A DNA stretch of 5,071 nt from Solobacterium sp. (GTDB lineage Bacteria; Bacillota_I; Bacilli_A; Erysipelotrichales; Erysipelotrichaceae), in NCBI GenBank assembly GCA_017514645.1, contig JAFWJP010000094.1:1-5071 (forward strand). Direction: 5' to 3'. The notes beneath the pieces were generated by a model. The model searched no databases, was not told where the DNA came from, and saw nothing but the letters and a program-made list of their open reading frames with translations. Both the position numbers and the translations under genes were made by a program. Below, piece by piece: positions 1 to 5,071 of this stretch. The first letter of the stretch is position 1; each line of letters begins with the position of its first letter.

Positions 1-285
1 CTCAACATAGTCATCGCTGTCAATGAACTGGATATAGGCCCCCTTTGCGATGCCAAGACCGCTGTTCCTGGCAGCGGAGAGTCCCCCGTTCACCTGGTCG
101 ATAACAGTGATCCGCTCATCCTCCGCAGCATATCTGTGACAGATCTCCGGGGATTTGTCCGTGGAACCATCATTGACAAGGATCAGTTCAAAATCCGTGT
201 ATGTCTGCGCAAGCAGTGACTCAATGCACTTGGAAAGATAGGCTTCCGTATTGTATACAGCAGCGATCACACTGACTTCAGGCAT
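1..285 (-). CDS. Family 2 glycosyltransferase, N-terminal part (runs off the window)
   Basis: The 95 visible residues are the start of a GT-A fold, family 2 glycosyltransferase, which transfers a sugar from a nucleotide donor to a growing lipid-linked polysaccharide unit at the cytoplasmic face of the membrane. The protein opens MPEVSVIAAVYNTEAYL, the usual first beta strand of the family. It then shows VNDGSTD (residues 37-43, nucleotide binding), NGGLSAARN (66-74), and FIDSDDY (87-93), which contains the DxD metal-binding motif. The C-terminal acceptor domain lies outside the window, so donor and acceptor cannot be told. The ATG (285-283) overlaps the end of the flippase gene by 8 bases. 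An AAGGGAG site lies 8 bases upstream (300-294), which fixes the start and suggests translational coupling. It is the last gene seen in the operon. Confidence 0.93.
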   Translation of the reverse strand, partial: MPEVSVIAAVYNTEAYLSKCIESLLAQTYTDFELILVNDGSTDKSPEICHRYAAEDERITVIDQVNGGLSAARNSGLGIAKGAYIQFIDSDDYVE

Positions 286-1744
286 GGTTCAGTCTCCCTT
301 TGACGGATGATATGACTTTCATACAGAGTTCTTCCTTTGTGACAAGAAGGATCACAAAATAGATGACCATTCCGGCAGCGATCTGCACCAGCGTTGCGGG
401 AATCGACATCGGAAGCAGATCCCCGACTTTTGATACTGCTGCAAACATCAGAACGGATCCCAGGATATAAACAGCGTAGGATTTGTCCAGAAAGCCGATT
501 TTAAGCGCTTTGCGCACCAGGAACAGCTGTACCAGCGTAACAGTGCATTCCGCGATCACACTGCCTACAATTGCCCCGTATGCCCCGTATTTCGGTATCA
601 GCATCAAGTTGATCATGACATTGACCAAGGACCCGCAGATTACACTTGCAGAATACTCCCGGTACATGCCCGTCGGCACCATGTACTGCGTGCCCGTCAC
701 ATCCGACATTGAAATGAAGATCATGACCGGACAGCCCAGCCATACCAGATTCCCGTTGATCGGCGCTGCATCAGGAGATGCATGCAGATAAAGAGCGATA
801 AAGTTCCTTGCGATTGCCATCATGCCAAGACACATCGGAAACGACAGCAGGCAGGCGATCTTCATCGTCAGATGAATATAGTTTCTGGCCTTCTCTTCCC
901 CGTCCGCATCATTGTAGTAGACATTCGTCATCCGCGGCAGCATCACCGTTCCGATGCTGGTAATGAAGTACAGGAACATCTTTACAAGGTTCATCGATGA
1001 CATGTAGTACGTAACATGCGTTTCATTGTAGAGATAGCCGATCATCGGCTGGTCCAGCATCGTATAGACACTGATGGCGATGGTCGGAATGAACAGCTGC
1101 AGCGTTGCACGGAAATGATTCCTGTAGGCATTCTTCAAGGAGATCGGCTCCCAGTGAACATACTTTTTCAGCTGCGTGAACATGATGATCTGCCCGAAGC
1201 ACTCACTCCCGGCATTGATCAGAATATACAGCCAGAGATCCTGCGGCTTCCGGCACAGGGACATGATCAGTACGACACCGAGTATCTTCACGGCCATATT
1301 CCGGATACTCGCCTTCCGGAAGTCCTCGATGCCGAAGAAGAACCATGTCACATCCAGCATTGTGGCGATCATCGTCAGCCCGGTCAGCTGCCAGTATACC
1401 CTGTTCTCATGCACCGTCAGGCTGACAAAGATGTAATAGGCCGCCATTGCCAGAATCATATTGACGACCTGCATCCAGAAGATCTCAAAGAATGAAGTAT
1501 TCAGCTTCCGCGGATCATTGCGCACTTTCGCGATTTCCCGGTTGCCGTACTTGTTCACACCCAGGATCCCGAACAGGATGAAAATATTCATCAGCGATCC
1601 GGCATGATTGTAGATACCCAGATAATCCGCTGTGATGTGCTCCAGCGTATACGGAACCAGAATGAACGGTATGACAAAACGAACGATCTGGTACAGAACG
1701 TTGTAAAGGTAGTTTTTGATGAGCTTACTGTCCATAGACGGCAT
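278..1744 (-). CDS. Wzx-type oligosaccharide flippase (polysaccharide transporter family)
   Basis: An integral membrane protein of 488 residues, the usual length for Wzx/RfbX flippases of the MOP superfamily, which move undecaprenyl-diphosphate-linked repeat units across the cytoplasmic membrane. Hydrophobic segments run through the whole protein, for example near residues 17-32, 50-62, 91-110, 120-138, 150-163, 215-232, 254-270, 292-315, 333-347, 365-384, 388-411, 422-438 and 447-468, consistent with 12-14 helices. The N-terminal region, with IPFILVPYTLEHI and GILGVNKYGNREIA, is typical of Bacillota flippases. The start is uncertain. ATG at 1744-1742 gives 488 residues; ATG at 1735-1733 gives 485. 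Neither has a Shine-Dalgarno site, unlike every other start visible in the window. The promoter-like sequence 1770-1743 overlaps the first ATG and would favour the second. The gene follows the mutase gene after a 22-base gap, the largest in the window. The transported glycan cannot be deduced from the sequence. Confidence 0.9.
   Translation of the reverse strand: MPSMDSKLIKNYLYNVLYQIVRFVIPFILVPYTLEHITADYLGIYNHAGSLMNIFILFGILGVNKYGNREIAKVRNDPRKLNTSFFEIFWMQVVNMILAMAAYYIFVSLTVHENRVYWQLTGLTMIATMLDVTWFFFGIEDFRKASIRNMAVKILGVVLIMSLCRKPQDLWLYILINAGSECFGQIIMFTQLKKYVHWEPISLKNAYRNHFRATLQLFIPTIAISVYTMLDQPMIGYLYNETHVTYYMSSMNLVKMFLYFITSIGTVMLPRMTNVYYNDADGEEKARNYIHLTMKIACLLSFPMCLGMMAIARNFIALYLHASPDAAPINGNLVWLGCPVMIFISMSDVTGTQYMVPTGMYREYSASVICGSLVNVMINLMLIPKYGAYGAIVGSVIAECTVTLVQLFLVRKALKIGFLDKSYAVYILGSVLMFAAVSKVGDLLPMSIPATLVQIAAGMVIYFVILLVTKEELCMKVISSVKGRLNHA
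283..300 (-). promoter_or_regulatory. Ribosome binding site of the glycosyltransferase gene
   Basis: AAGGGAG at 300-294 lies 8 bases before ATG 285-283, inside the final codons of the flippase gene. It fixes the start and the 8-base gene overlap. Confidence 0.75.
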
Positions 1745-1770
1745 TATACCACGAAGAAAAGATGGTTCAA
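1743..1770 (-). promoter_or_regulatory. Putative internal sigma-A promoter, extended -10 type
   Basis: On the minus strand there is TTGAAC (1770-1765), a 16-base spacer, and a perfect TATAAT (1748-1743). The -10 box is preceded by TGG, giving the extended TGnTATAAT form. The -35 box overlaps the TGA stop of the mutase gene, and the -10 box overlaps the upstream ATG of the flippase. The predicted start point is about 1737-1735, at or next to the in-frame ATG at 1735. It would raise flippase and glycosyltransferase expression independently of the main operon promoter. The call rests on consensus matching only. Confidence 0.5.
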
Positions 1771-2930
1771 CCGATCAGGGAACCGCAGACCTCCAGTGCC
1801 CTTTCCGTAATGGAATCCATATTGTAGTAGCGGTATTCCGCCAGTCTCCCCAGCAGATGAACATTGGGGATATCCTTCAGCAGTTCTGCATAGCGCGCGT
1901 ACTGTTCCTTCGACGCATCCGTGAATACCGGATAGTACGGAACCGTACCCTTCTCACCATTCCTGCTGTAGGCATAGGGATACTCGACAGCGGAAGCCGT
2001 CTTCTCCGGGCAGCTCTCCATCATCATGCCGTAGTCCGAGATCCTGGTGAACGGATGAATCTCGGCCGGTGTCGGATAATTCACGGTTGCGGCCGGCTGG
2101 AAACCTTTCGTTTCTTCCTGAACATCAAACTCCAGGCTGCGGTACGGAAGATCACCGTAGCGGTATTCCAGAAGCTGGTCCACAAGACCGGTATAGATGA
2201 ACTCCCCGGTGAACGCTTCACCGTCATAGAGAACCTGATGTTGTTCTGTATCGATGCGGATGTGTTCCATGACATCACAGCCGGTCACGACCGTAATGCC
2301 GTCATGATCGAGCATACACTTAAACATCGCTGTATATCCATCCTTGGGCATCATCTGGTACGCATCCTGGAAATAACGGTCGTCATAGGACACATGCACA
2401 GGCACTCTGGCTGTCACTGCCGGATCGATCTCTTCCGCACCGTATCCCCACTGCTTCATCGTATAGTACTTGAACACATGCTCAAAGATATACTCCGCCA
2501 GCTGATTGATTGCCGGATCTTCGTTCTTCCGCAGTTCCAGGATCGGTACTTTCCGTTCCATGCCGTAAGCCTTGATCAGCTCTGTCTTGAGATGATCCGC
2601 TGTCTCCGGATCAAACAGCTTCTCAATGGATGTCAGATTGAACGGAATCGGCACCGTCTTTCCCTCGATGTATCCAAGAACACGATGCTCATACGGATAC
2701 CAGTCCGTGAAACGGGAGAGGAAATCCACAACATTTCCGTTGTTGGTATGAAACAGATGCGGTCCGTAGACATGCCGTCTTACGCCGTTGTCATCATACG
2801 CATCATAGGCATTGCCGCCGATGTGATCCCTTTTTTCCAGTACCAGAACCTGTTTTCCTGCTTCTGCCAGGCATCGTGCTGATACAGCACCGGCATAGCC
2901 TGCACCGGCAATGATCACGTCATACTTCAT
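1767..2930 (-). CDS. glf: Glf-family flavin-dependent nucleotide-sugar pyranose mutase (UDP-galactopyranose or dTDP-fucopyranose mutase)
   Basis: An FAD enzyme of 387 residues that interconverts pyranose and furanose forms of a nucleotide sugar in the cytoplasm; family length is about 365-400. Visible are the dinucleotide-binding GAGYAG (9-14), the FAD ribose site EKR (32-34) with GGN (38-40), YGPHLFHT (55-62), KQWG (159-162), and GRLAEYRYYNMD (361-372). By alignment from memory to the Klebsiella enzyme, active-site positions match as Y156, W161, R175, Y186, R264, R296, Y333, R362 and Y368. The position of the active-site Asp (Asp351 in Klebsiella) is Asn370 here. ATG 2930 follows the rfbB stop by 2 bases and has GAGAGGA (2943-2937) about 7 bases upstream. 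Family membership is firm. The substrate is not: the neighbours are dTDP-sugar genes, so a dTDP-fucopyranose mutase (Fcf2-like) role is as plausible as UDP-galactopyranose mutase. Confidence 0.92.
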   Translation of the reverse strand: MKYDVIIAGAGYAGAVSARCLAEAGKQVLVLEKRDHIGGNAYDAYDDNGVRRHVYGPHLFHTNNGNVVDFLSRFTDWYPYEHRVLGYIEGKTVPIPFNLTSIEKLFDPETADHLKTELIKAYGMERKVPILELRKNEDPAINQLAEYIFEHVFKYYTMKQWGYGAEEIDPAVTARVPVHVSYDDRYFQDAYQMMPKDGYTAMFKCMLDHDGITVVTGCDVMEHIRIDTEQHQVLYDGEAFTGEFIYTGLVDQLLEYRYGDLPYRSLEFDVQEETKGFQPAATVNYPTPAEIHPFTRISDYGMMMESCPEKTASAVEYPYAYSRNGEKGTVPYYPVFTDASKEQYARYAELLKDIPNVHLLGRLAEYRYYNMDSITERALEVCGSLIG

Positions 2931-2943
2931 ATTCAGTTCCTCT
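2928..2943 (-). promoter_or_regulatory. Ribosome binding site of the mutase gene
   Basis: GAGAGGA (2942-2938 core GAGGA region) precedes ATG 2930-2928 with the GAGG core 8 bases away. It lies in the last codons of rfbB, whose TGA (2935-2933) ends 2 bases before the ATG. Confidence 0.7.
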
Positions 2944-3955
2944 CCCGGTACATTTCCGCGTAATAGTTCTGATACTCACCCATGATGATGTGCTCCCACC
3001 ATTCACGGTTGTTCAGATACCAGTCAATGGTTTTCCGGATTCCTGTCTCAAAGGTATATTCCGGCTTCCAGCCCAGTTCGGCCTCGATCTTTGCCGGATC
3101 CATGGCATAGCGCAGATCATGTCCGGGACGGTCCTTGACAAAATGAATCAATGATTCCGGCTTGCCCAGAGCTTTCAGGATCGTCCTGACAACCTCCAGG
3201 TTCGATTTCTCGTTGTGTCCGCCGATATTGTACACTTCCCCGCTGCGGCCTCTGCGCACGATCATGTCGATGGCATTGCAGTGATCCGTCACATACAGCC
3301 AGTCACGTACATTCGCGCCGTTTCCGTATACCGGCAGGGATTCATCTGCCAGCGCTCTGGAAATCATCAGCGGAATCAGCTTCTCGGGAAAGTGATACGG
3401 ACCGTAGTTATTGGAACAGCGGCTGATCGTCACATCCATTCCGTAGGTTCTGTGATAGGCCAGCACCAGCAGATCCGCGCCTGCTTTGGACGCAGAATAA
3501 GGAGATGACGTATGCAGCGGTGTATCTTCACGGAACAGCAGATCAGGCCGGTCCAGCGGCAGATCACCGTACACCTCATCCGTAGATACCTGGTGATACC
3601 GCTTCACACCGTGTTTTCTGCACGCATCCATCAATGTCTGTACACCCAGAATGTTGGTCGTGAGGAAAACACCGGGATCTTCTACGGAACGGTCTACATG
3701 CGTTTCCGCCGCGAAATTGATGACATAGTCGAAATGCCCCTCTGCAAACAGCTGATCAACAAACGCCCGGTCACAGATATTTCCCTTCACAAACCGGAAA
3801 TTCGGGGCATCCATGATATCCTTCAGGGTTTCCAGATTCCCGGCATAGGTCAGAGCATCCAGGACAACATATTCTTCATCAGGATACCTCGGTACCATCG
3901 TCAGAACATAGTTTCCTCCGATGAACCCGGCCCCTCCTGTTACCAGTGTCTTCAT
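2933..3955 (-). CDS. rfbB: dTDP-glucose 4,6-dehydratase
   Basis: Converts dTDP-D-glucose to dTDP-4-keto-6-deoxy-D-glucose with bound NAD, in the cytoplasm. It is the branch point to rhamnose, fucose, talose and amino-deoxy sugars. The 340-residue protein is an extended SDR of normal family length. It shows GGAGFIG (7-13), DALTYAGN (33-40), the dehydratase triad motif STDEVYG with T125-D126-E127, YSASK with Y153 and K157, SNNYGP (181-186), RDWLYVTDH (217-225) and DRPGHD (275-280). A longer frame begins at 4027, but the ATG at 3955-3953 is the real start: it places MKTLVTGGAGFIG at the N-terminus and has AAAGGAAG (3970-3963) 7 bases upstream. The ATG overlaps the upstream SDR stop as ATGA (4 bases), so translation is probably coupled. 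Also called rmlB. Confidence 0.97.
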   Translation of the reverse strand: MKTLVTGGAGFIGGNYVLTMVPRYPDEEYVVLDALTYAGNLETLKDIMDAPNFRFVKGNICDRAFVDQLFAEGHFDYVINFAAETHVDRSVEDPGVFLTTNILGVQTLMDACRKHGVKRYHQVSTDEVYGDLPLDRPDLLFREDTPLHTSSPYSASKAGADLLVLAYHRTYGMDVTISRCSNNYGPYHFPEKLIPLMISRALADESLPVYGNGANVRDWLYVTDHCNAIDMIVRRGRSGEVYNIGGHNEKSNLEVVRTILKALGKPESLIHFVKDRPGHDLRYAMDPAKIEAELGWKPEYTFETGIRKTIDWYLNNREWWEHIIMGEYQNYYAEMYRERN

Positions 3956-4836
3956 AGTTTTTCTTCCTTTCTGATGCGTTCTTCTTCCTTCCGCATCCCG
4001 GTTTCCAGCGCTGTCTCCGCCTTCCATCCTGTGAGTTTCTCAATTTCCGAAACATCCAGAATGTTGCAGCCGACAACGGTATCCTCGCTTCTGTCCACGA
4101 TGCGGACAGCTTTGCCGGTGATTGTTTCCGTCATCCGGATCAGATCACCAAGTGATGTTCCTTTCCCGCTTCCTACATTCAGTACACCTGAGGTCCCCTT
4201 CTGTATCAGCAGGTCCACAGCCCTGCAGAGATCATCAATGTAGAAATAATCCCTTACTGCATTCTTTCCGGAATACAGCAGGAATGTTTCCCCTTTCAGC
4301 GCTCTGCGGATCAGGATAGGAATCACACCCTGGTTCTTATTGGGGTCCTGCTTCCCTCCGTAAGGATTGGACAAGCGCAGGATCAGCGAAGAAAACGGAT
4401 ATTCCCTGATCATGTCTTCCAGCATGACCTTGGACTTTGCGTACAGTGAGCCGGGATTCAGCGGTGTATCTTCTTTCACCGGAACCGGTGAACTGCCGTA
4501 TACGGTTCCTCCGCTGCTGAAGAAAATCAGACTGCGGATCCGGGAACGTTCCAGTTCATTCAGCAGAACAGCATACTTCTGTTTCAGCTGCAGGAGCGCA
4601 GTCGTTTCGTCCCCGGTATCCCGGTTGCCGATCATACCGATGGCATCGATCACAACCGCAGCCTCAAGTCCCAGACCGTCTCCGAATCCCTCCCGGAAAC
4701 AATCGCGCTCAAAATAGCGGAATCCGCCGTCATGATACGGTGTATTGATTCCCACTGCTGTCACATCGTATTTGTCCTGCAGTCCCAGTGCCAGATTATA
4801 GCCGAGATATCCGCAGCCGAGTATTACAACTTTCAT
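3952..4836 (-). CDS. Extended SDR (NAD-dependent epimerase/dehydratase family), candidate dTDP-4-keto-6-deoxyhexose reductase
   Basis: A 294-residue nucleotide-sugar SDR. Seen are the Rossmann motif GCGYLG (7-12), SSGGTVYG (107-114), YAKSK with catalytic Y132 and K136, RLSNPYG (154-160), RDYFYIDDL (195-203), LNVGSGKGTSL (219-229), and a very charged C-terminus. It is not RfbD, RfbC or a standard GalE. The position of the GalE/RmlB catalytic Ser/Thr appears to be Gly109. The end of the second beta strand (VTAVGIN) lacks the acidic residue usual in NAD-preferring enzymes. Lying between rfbA and rfbB, it probably acts on the RfbB product, for example reducing the 4-keto group to give dTDP-fucose (Fcf1-like role) or another 6-deoxyhexose. 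A UDP-glucose 4-epimerase-like role feeding the mutase is the alternative. ATG 4836 is preferred over ATG 4842 because GGAAGGG (4849-4843) lies 6 bases before it but directly abuts the other. Family is sure; reaction is inferred. Confidence 0.85.
   Translation of the reverse strand: MKVVILGCGYLGYNLALGLQDKYDVTAVGINTPYHDGGFRYFERDCFREGFGDGLGLEAAVVIDAIGMIGNRDTGDETTALLQLKQKYAVLLNELERSRIRSLIFFSSGGTVYGSSPVPVKEDTPLNPGSLYAKSKVMLEDMIREYPFSSLILRLSNPYGGKQDPNKNQGVIPILIRRALKGETFLLYSGKNAVRDYFYIDDLCRAVDLLIQKGTSGVLNVGSGKGTSLGDLIRMTETITGKAVRIVDRSEDTVVGCNILDVSEIEKLTGWKAETALETGMRKEEERIRKEEKL
3953..3970 (-). promoter_or_regulatory. Ribosome binding site deciding the rfbB start
   Basis: AAAGGAAG at 3970-3963 lies 7 bases before ATG 3955-3953, inside the final codons of the upstream SDR gene. 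It supports this ATG over the in-frame ATG at 4027, and the ATGA overlap with the SDR stop suggests translational coupling. Confidence 0.8.
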
Positions 4837-4849
4837 CCTCATCCCTTCC
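4834..4849 (-). promoter_or_regulatory. Ribosome binding site deciding the SDR start
   Basis: GGAAGGG at 4849-4843 sits 6 bases before ATG 4836-4834 and directly touches ATG 4842-4840. The spacing favours the downstream ATG, removing two residues (Met-Arg). The site lies inside the last codons of rfbA. Confidence 0.7.
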
Positions 4850-5071
4850 GATAGGTCGTCTGCACGTTTCCGGCGATGATCTTCCGCAGATGCTCACCGT
4901 AAGCAGACTTGCCGTACTGCTCCGCTGCCCGGAGAACTTCCTCTTCCCCGATCCAGCCGTTGTAGAAAGCAATTTCCTCCGGAACGGAGATCTTGATTCC
5001 CTGCACGTCTTCTACAAGCTTGACATAGTTGCCCGCTTCCGCAAGCGATTCGATCGTTCCTGTATCCAGCC
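4839..5071 (-). CDS. rfbA: Glucose-1-phosphate thymidylyltransferase, C-terminal part (starts outside the window)
   Basis: The last 76 complete codons plus stop of RfbA/RmlA, which joins glucose-1-phosphate and dTTP to give dTDP-glucose, the first step of the dTDP-sugar pathway. The fragment reads (W)LDTGTIESLAEAGNYV, the sugar-binding WLDTGT motif of the family, followed by VQGIKISVPEEIAF, NGWIGEEEV and KSAYGEHL, all in the normal order for the RmlA C-terminus. It ends with a tail (AGNVQTTYRKG) that is somewhat longer than in the enzymes I recall. The TGA stop (4841-4839) lies 2 bases before the preferred start of the next gene, and the last rfbA codons carry that gene's ribosome binding site. 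Most of the nucleotidyltransferase domain lies beyond the window edge. Also called rmlA. Confidence 0.95.
   Translation of the reverse strand, partial: LDTGTIESLAEAGNYVKLVEDVQGIKISVPEEIAFYNGWIGEEEVLRAAEQYGKSAYGEHLRKIIAGNVQTTYRKG

Noticed and set aside
1745..1766. A possible terminator between the mutase and flippase genes
   Set aside because: Only a 4-base ACCA/TGGT pairing is possible, with a large loop and no following T run. This is too weak for a rho-independent terminator.
1716..2882. A 388-codon open frame on the plus strand, antisense to nearly the whole mutase gene
   Set aside because: Its protein is rich in His, Arg and Ile with no recognisable domain, while the minus-strand frame is a clear Glf protein with all family motifs. 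The open antisense frame follows from the codon use of the real gene.
3956..4027. An N-terminal extension of 24 residues on rfbB from the ATG at 4027
   Set aside because: It overlaps the SDR C-terminus out of frame, places a non-conserved charged stretch before the Rossmann motif, and the ATG at 3955 has a good Shine-Dalgarno site.
3512..4243. A 243-codon plus-strand open frame across the rfbB/SDR junction
   Set aside because: It is antisense to two well-supported coding regions, has no family motif and no convincing ribosome binding site.
2933..4836. A rhamnose (rfbC/rfbD) assignment for the SDR next to rfbB
   Set aside because: The SDR is not cupin-like as RfbC would be. It also differs from RfbD, having the SSGGTVYG and RDYFYIDDL layout of the epimerase/dehydratase branch. 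Rhamnose synthesis could still be encoded outside the window.

Overview
The window is a stretch of a surface-polysaccharide (capsule, EPS or O-antigen-like) biosynthesis operon. All six genes are on the minus strand, so transcription runs from high to low coordinates. In transcription order they are: rfbA (3' end only), an extended short-chain dehydrogenase/reductase (SDR), rfbB, a Glf-family flavin-dependent pyranose mutase, a Wzx-type flippase, and a family 2 glycosyltransferase (5' end only). Both window edges cut genes, so the operon continues on each side. No RNA genes, insertion sequences, CRISPR arrays or rho-independent terminators were seen. There is no non-coding stretch longer than about 22 bases.

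Organism: the strong GGAGG-like ribosome binding sites, tight gene packing, roughly half G+C composition (judged by eye) and protein style suggest an anaerobic member of the Bacillota (Firmicutes), perhaps Erysipelotrichaceae- or Lachnospiraceae-like. This is an inference; no marker gene is present to settle it.

How the genes work together: RfbA makes dTDP-glucose and RfbB dehydrates it to dTDP-4-keto-6-deoxyglucose. In a rhamnose operon RfbC and RfbD would follow. Here the slot between rfbA and rfbB is filled by a different SDR, and the next gene is a Glf homologue. The set RmlA + RmlB + SDR 4-ketoreductase + Glf-like mutase is the set known to make dTDP-D-fucofuranose (Fcf1/Fcf2 of Escherichia coli O52). 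The main hypothesis is that this operon makes dTDP-fucofuranose or a related furanose, rather than UDP-galactofuranose plus dTDP-rhamnose. The Glf homologue keeps nearly all known active-site residues but has Asn where the characterised enzymes have an active-site Asp. The SDR has Gly where GalE and RmlB have the catalytic Ser/Thr. The glycosyltransferase would add a sugar to the lipid-linked repeat unit, and Wzx would flip that unit across the membrane.

Layout: five of the six genes have visible starts. Four of those starts have a good Shine-Dalgarno site inside, or overlapping the end of, the upstream gene. The flippase is the exception. It has no Shine-Dalgarno site, sits in the only real gap, and is preceded by an excellent extended -10 promoter whose predicted start point falls on an in-frame ATG. 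This suggests an internal promoter giving a leaderless or nearly leaderless message.
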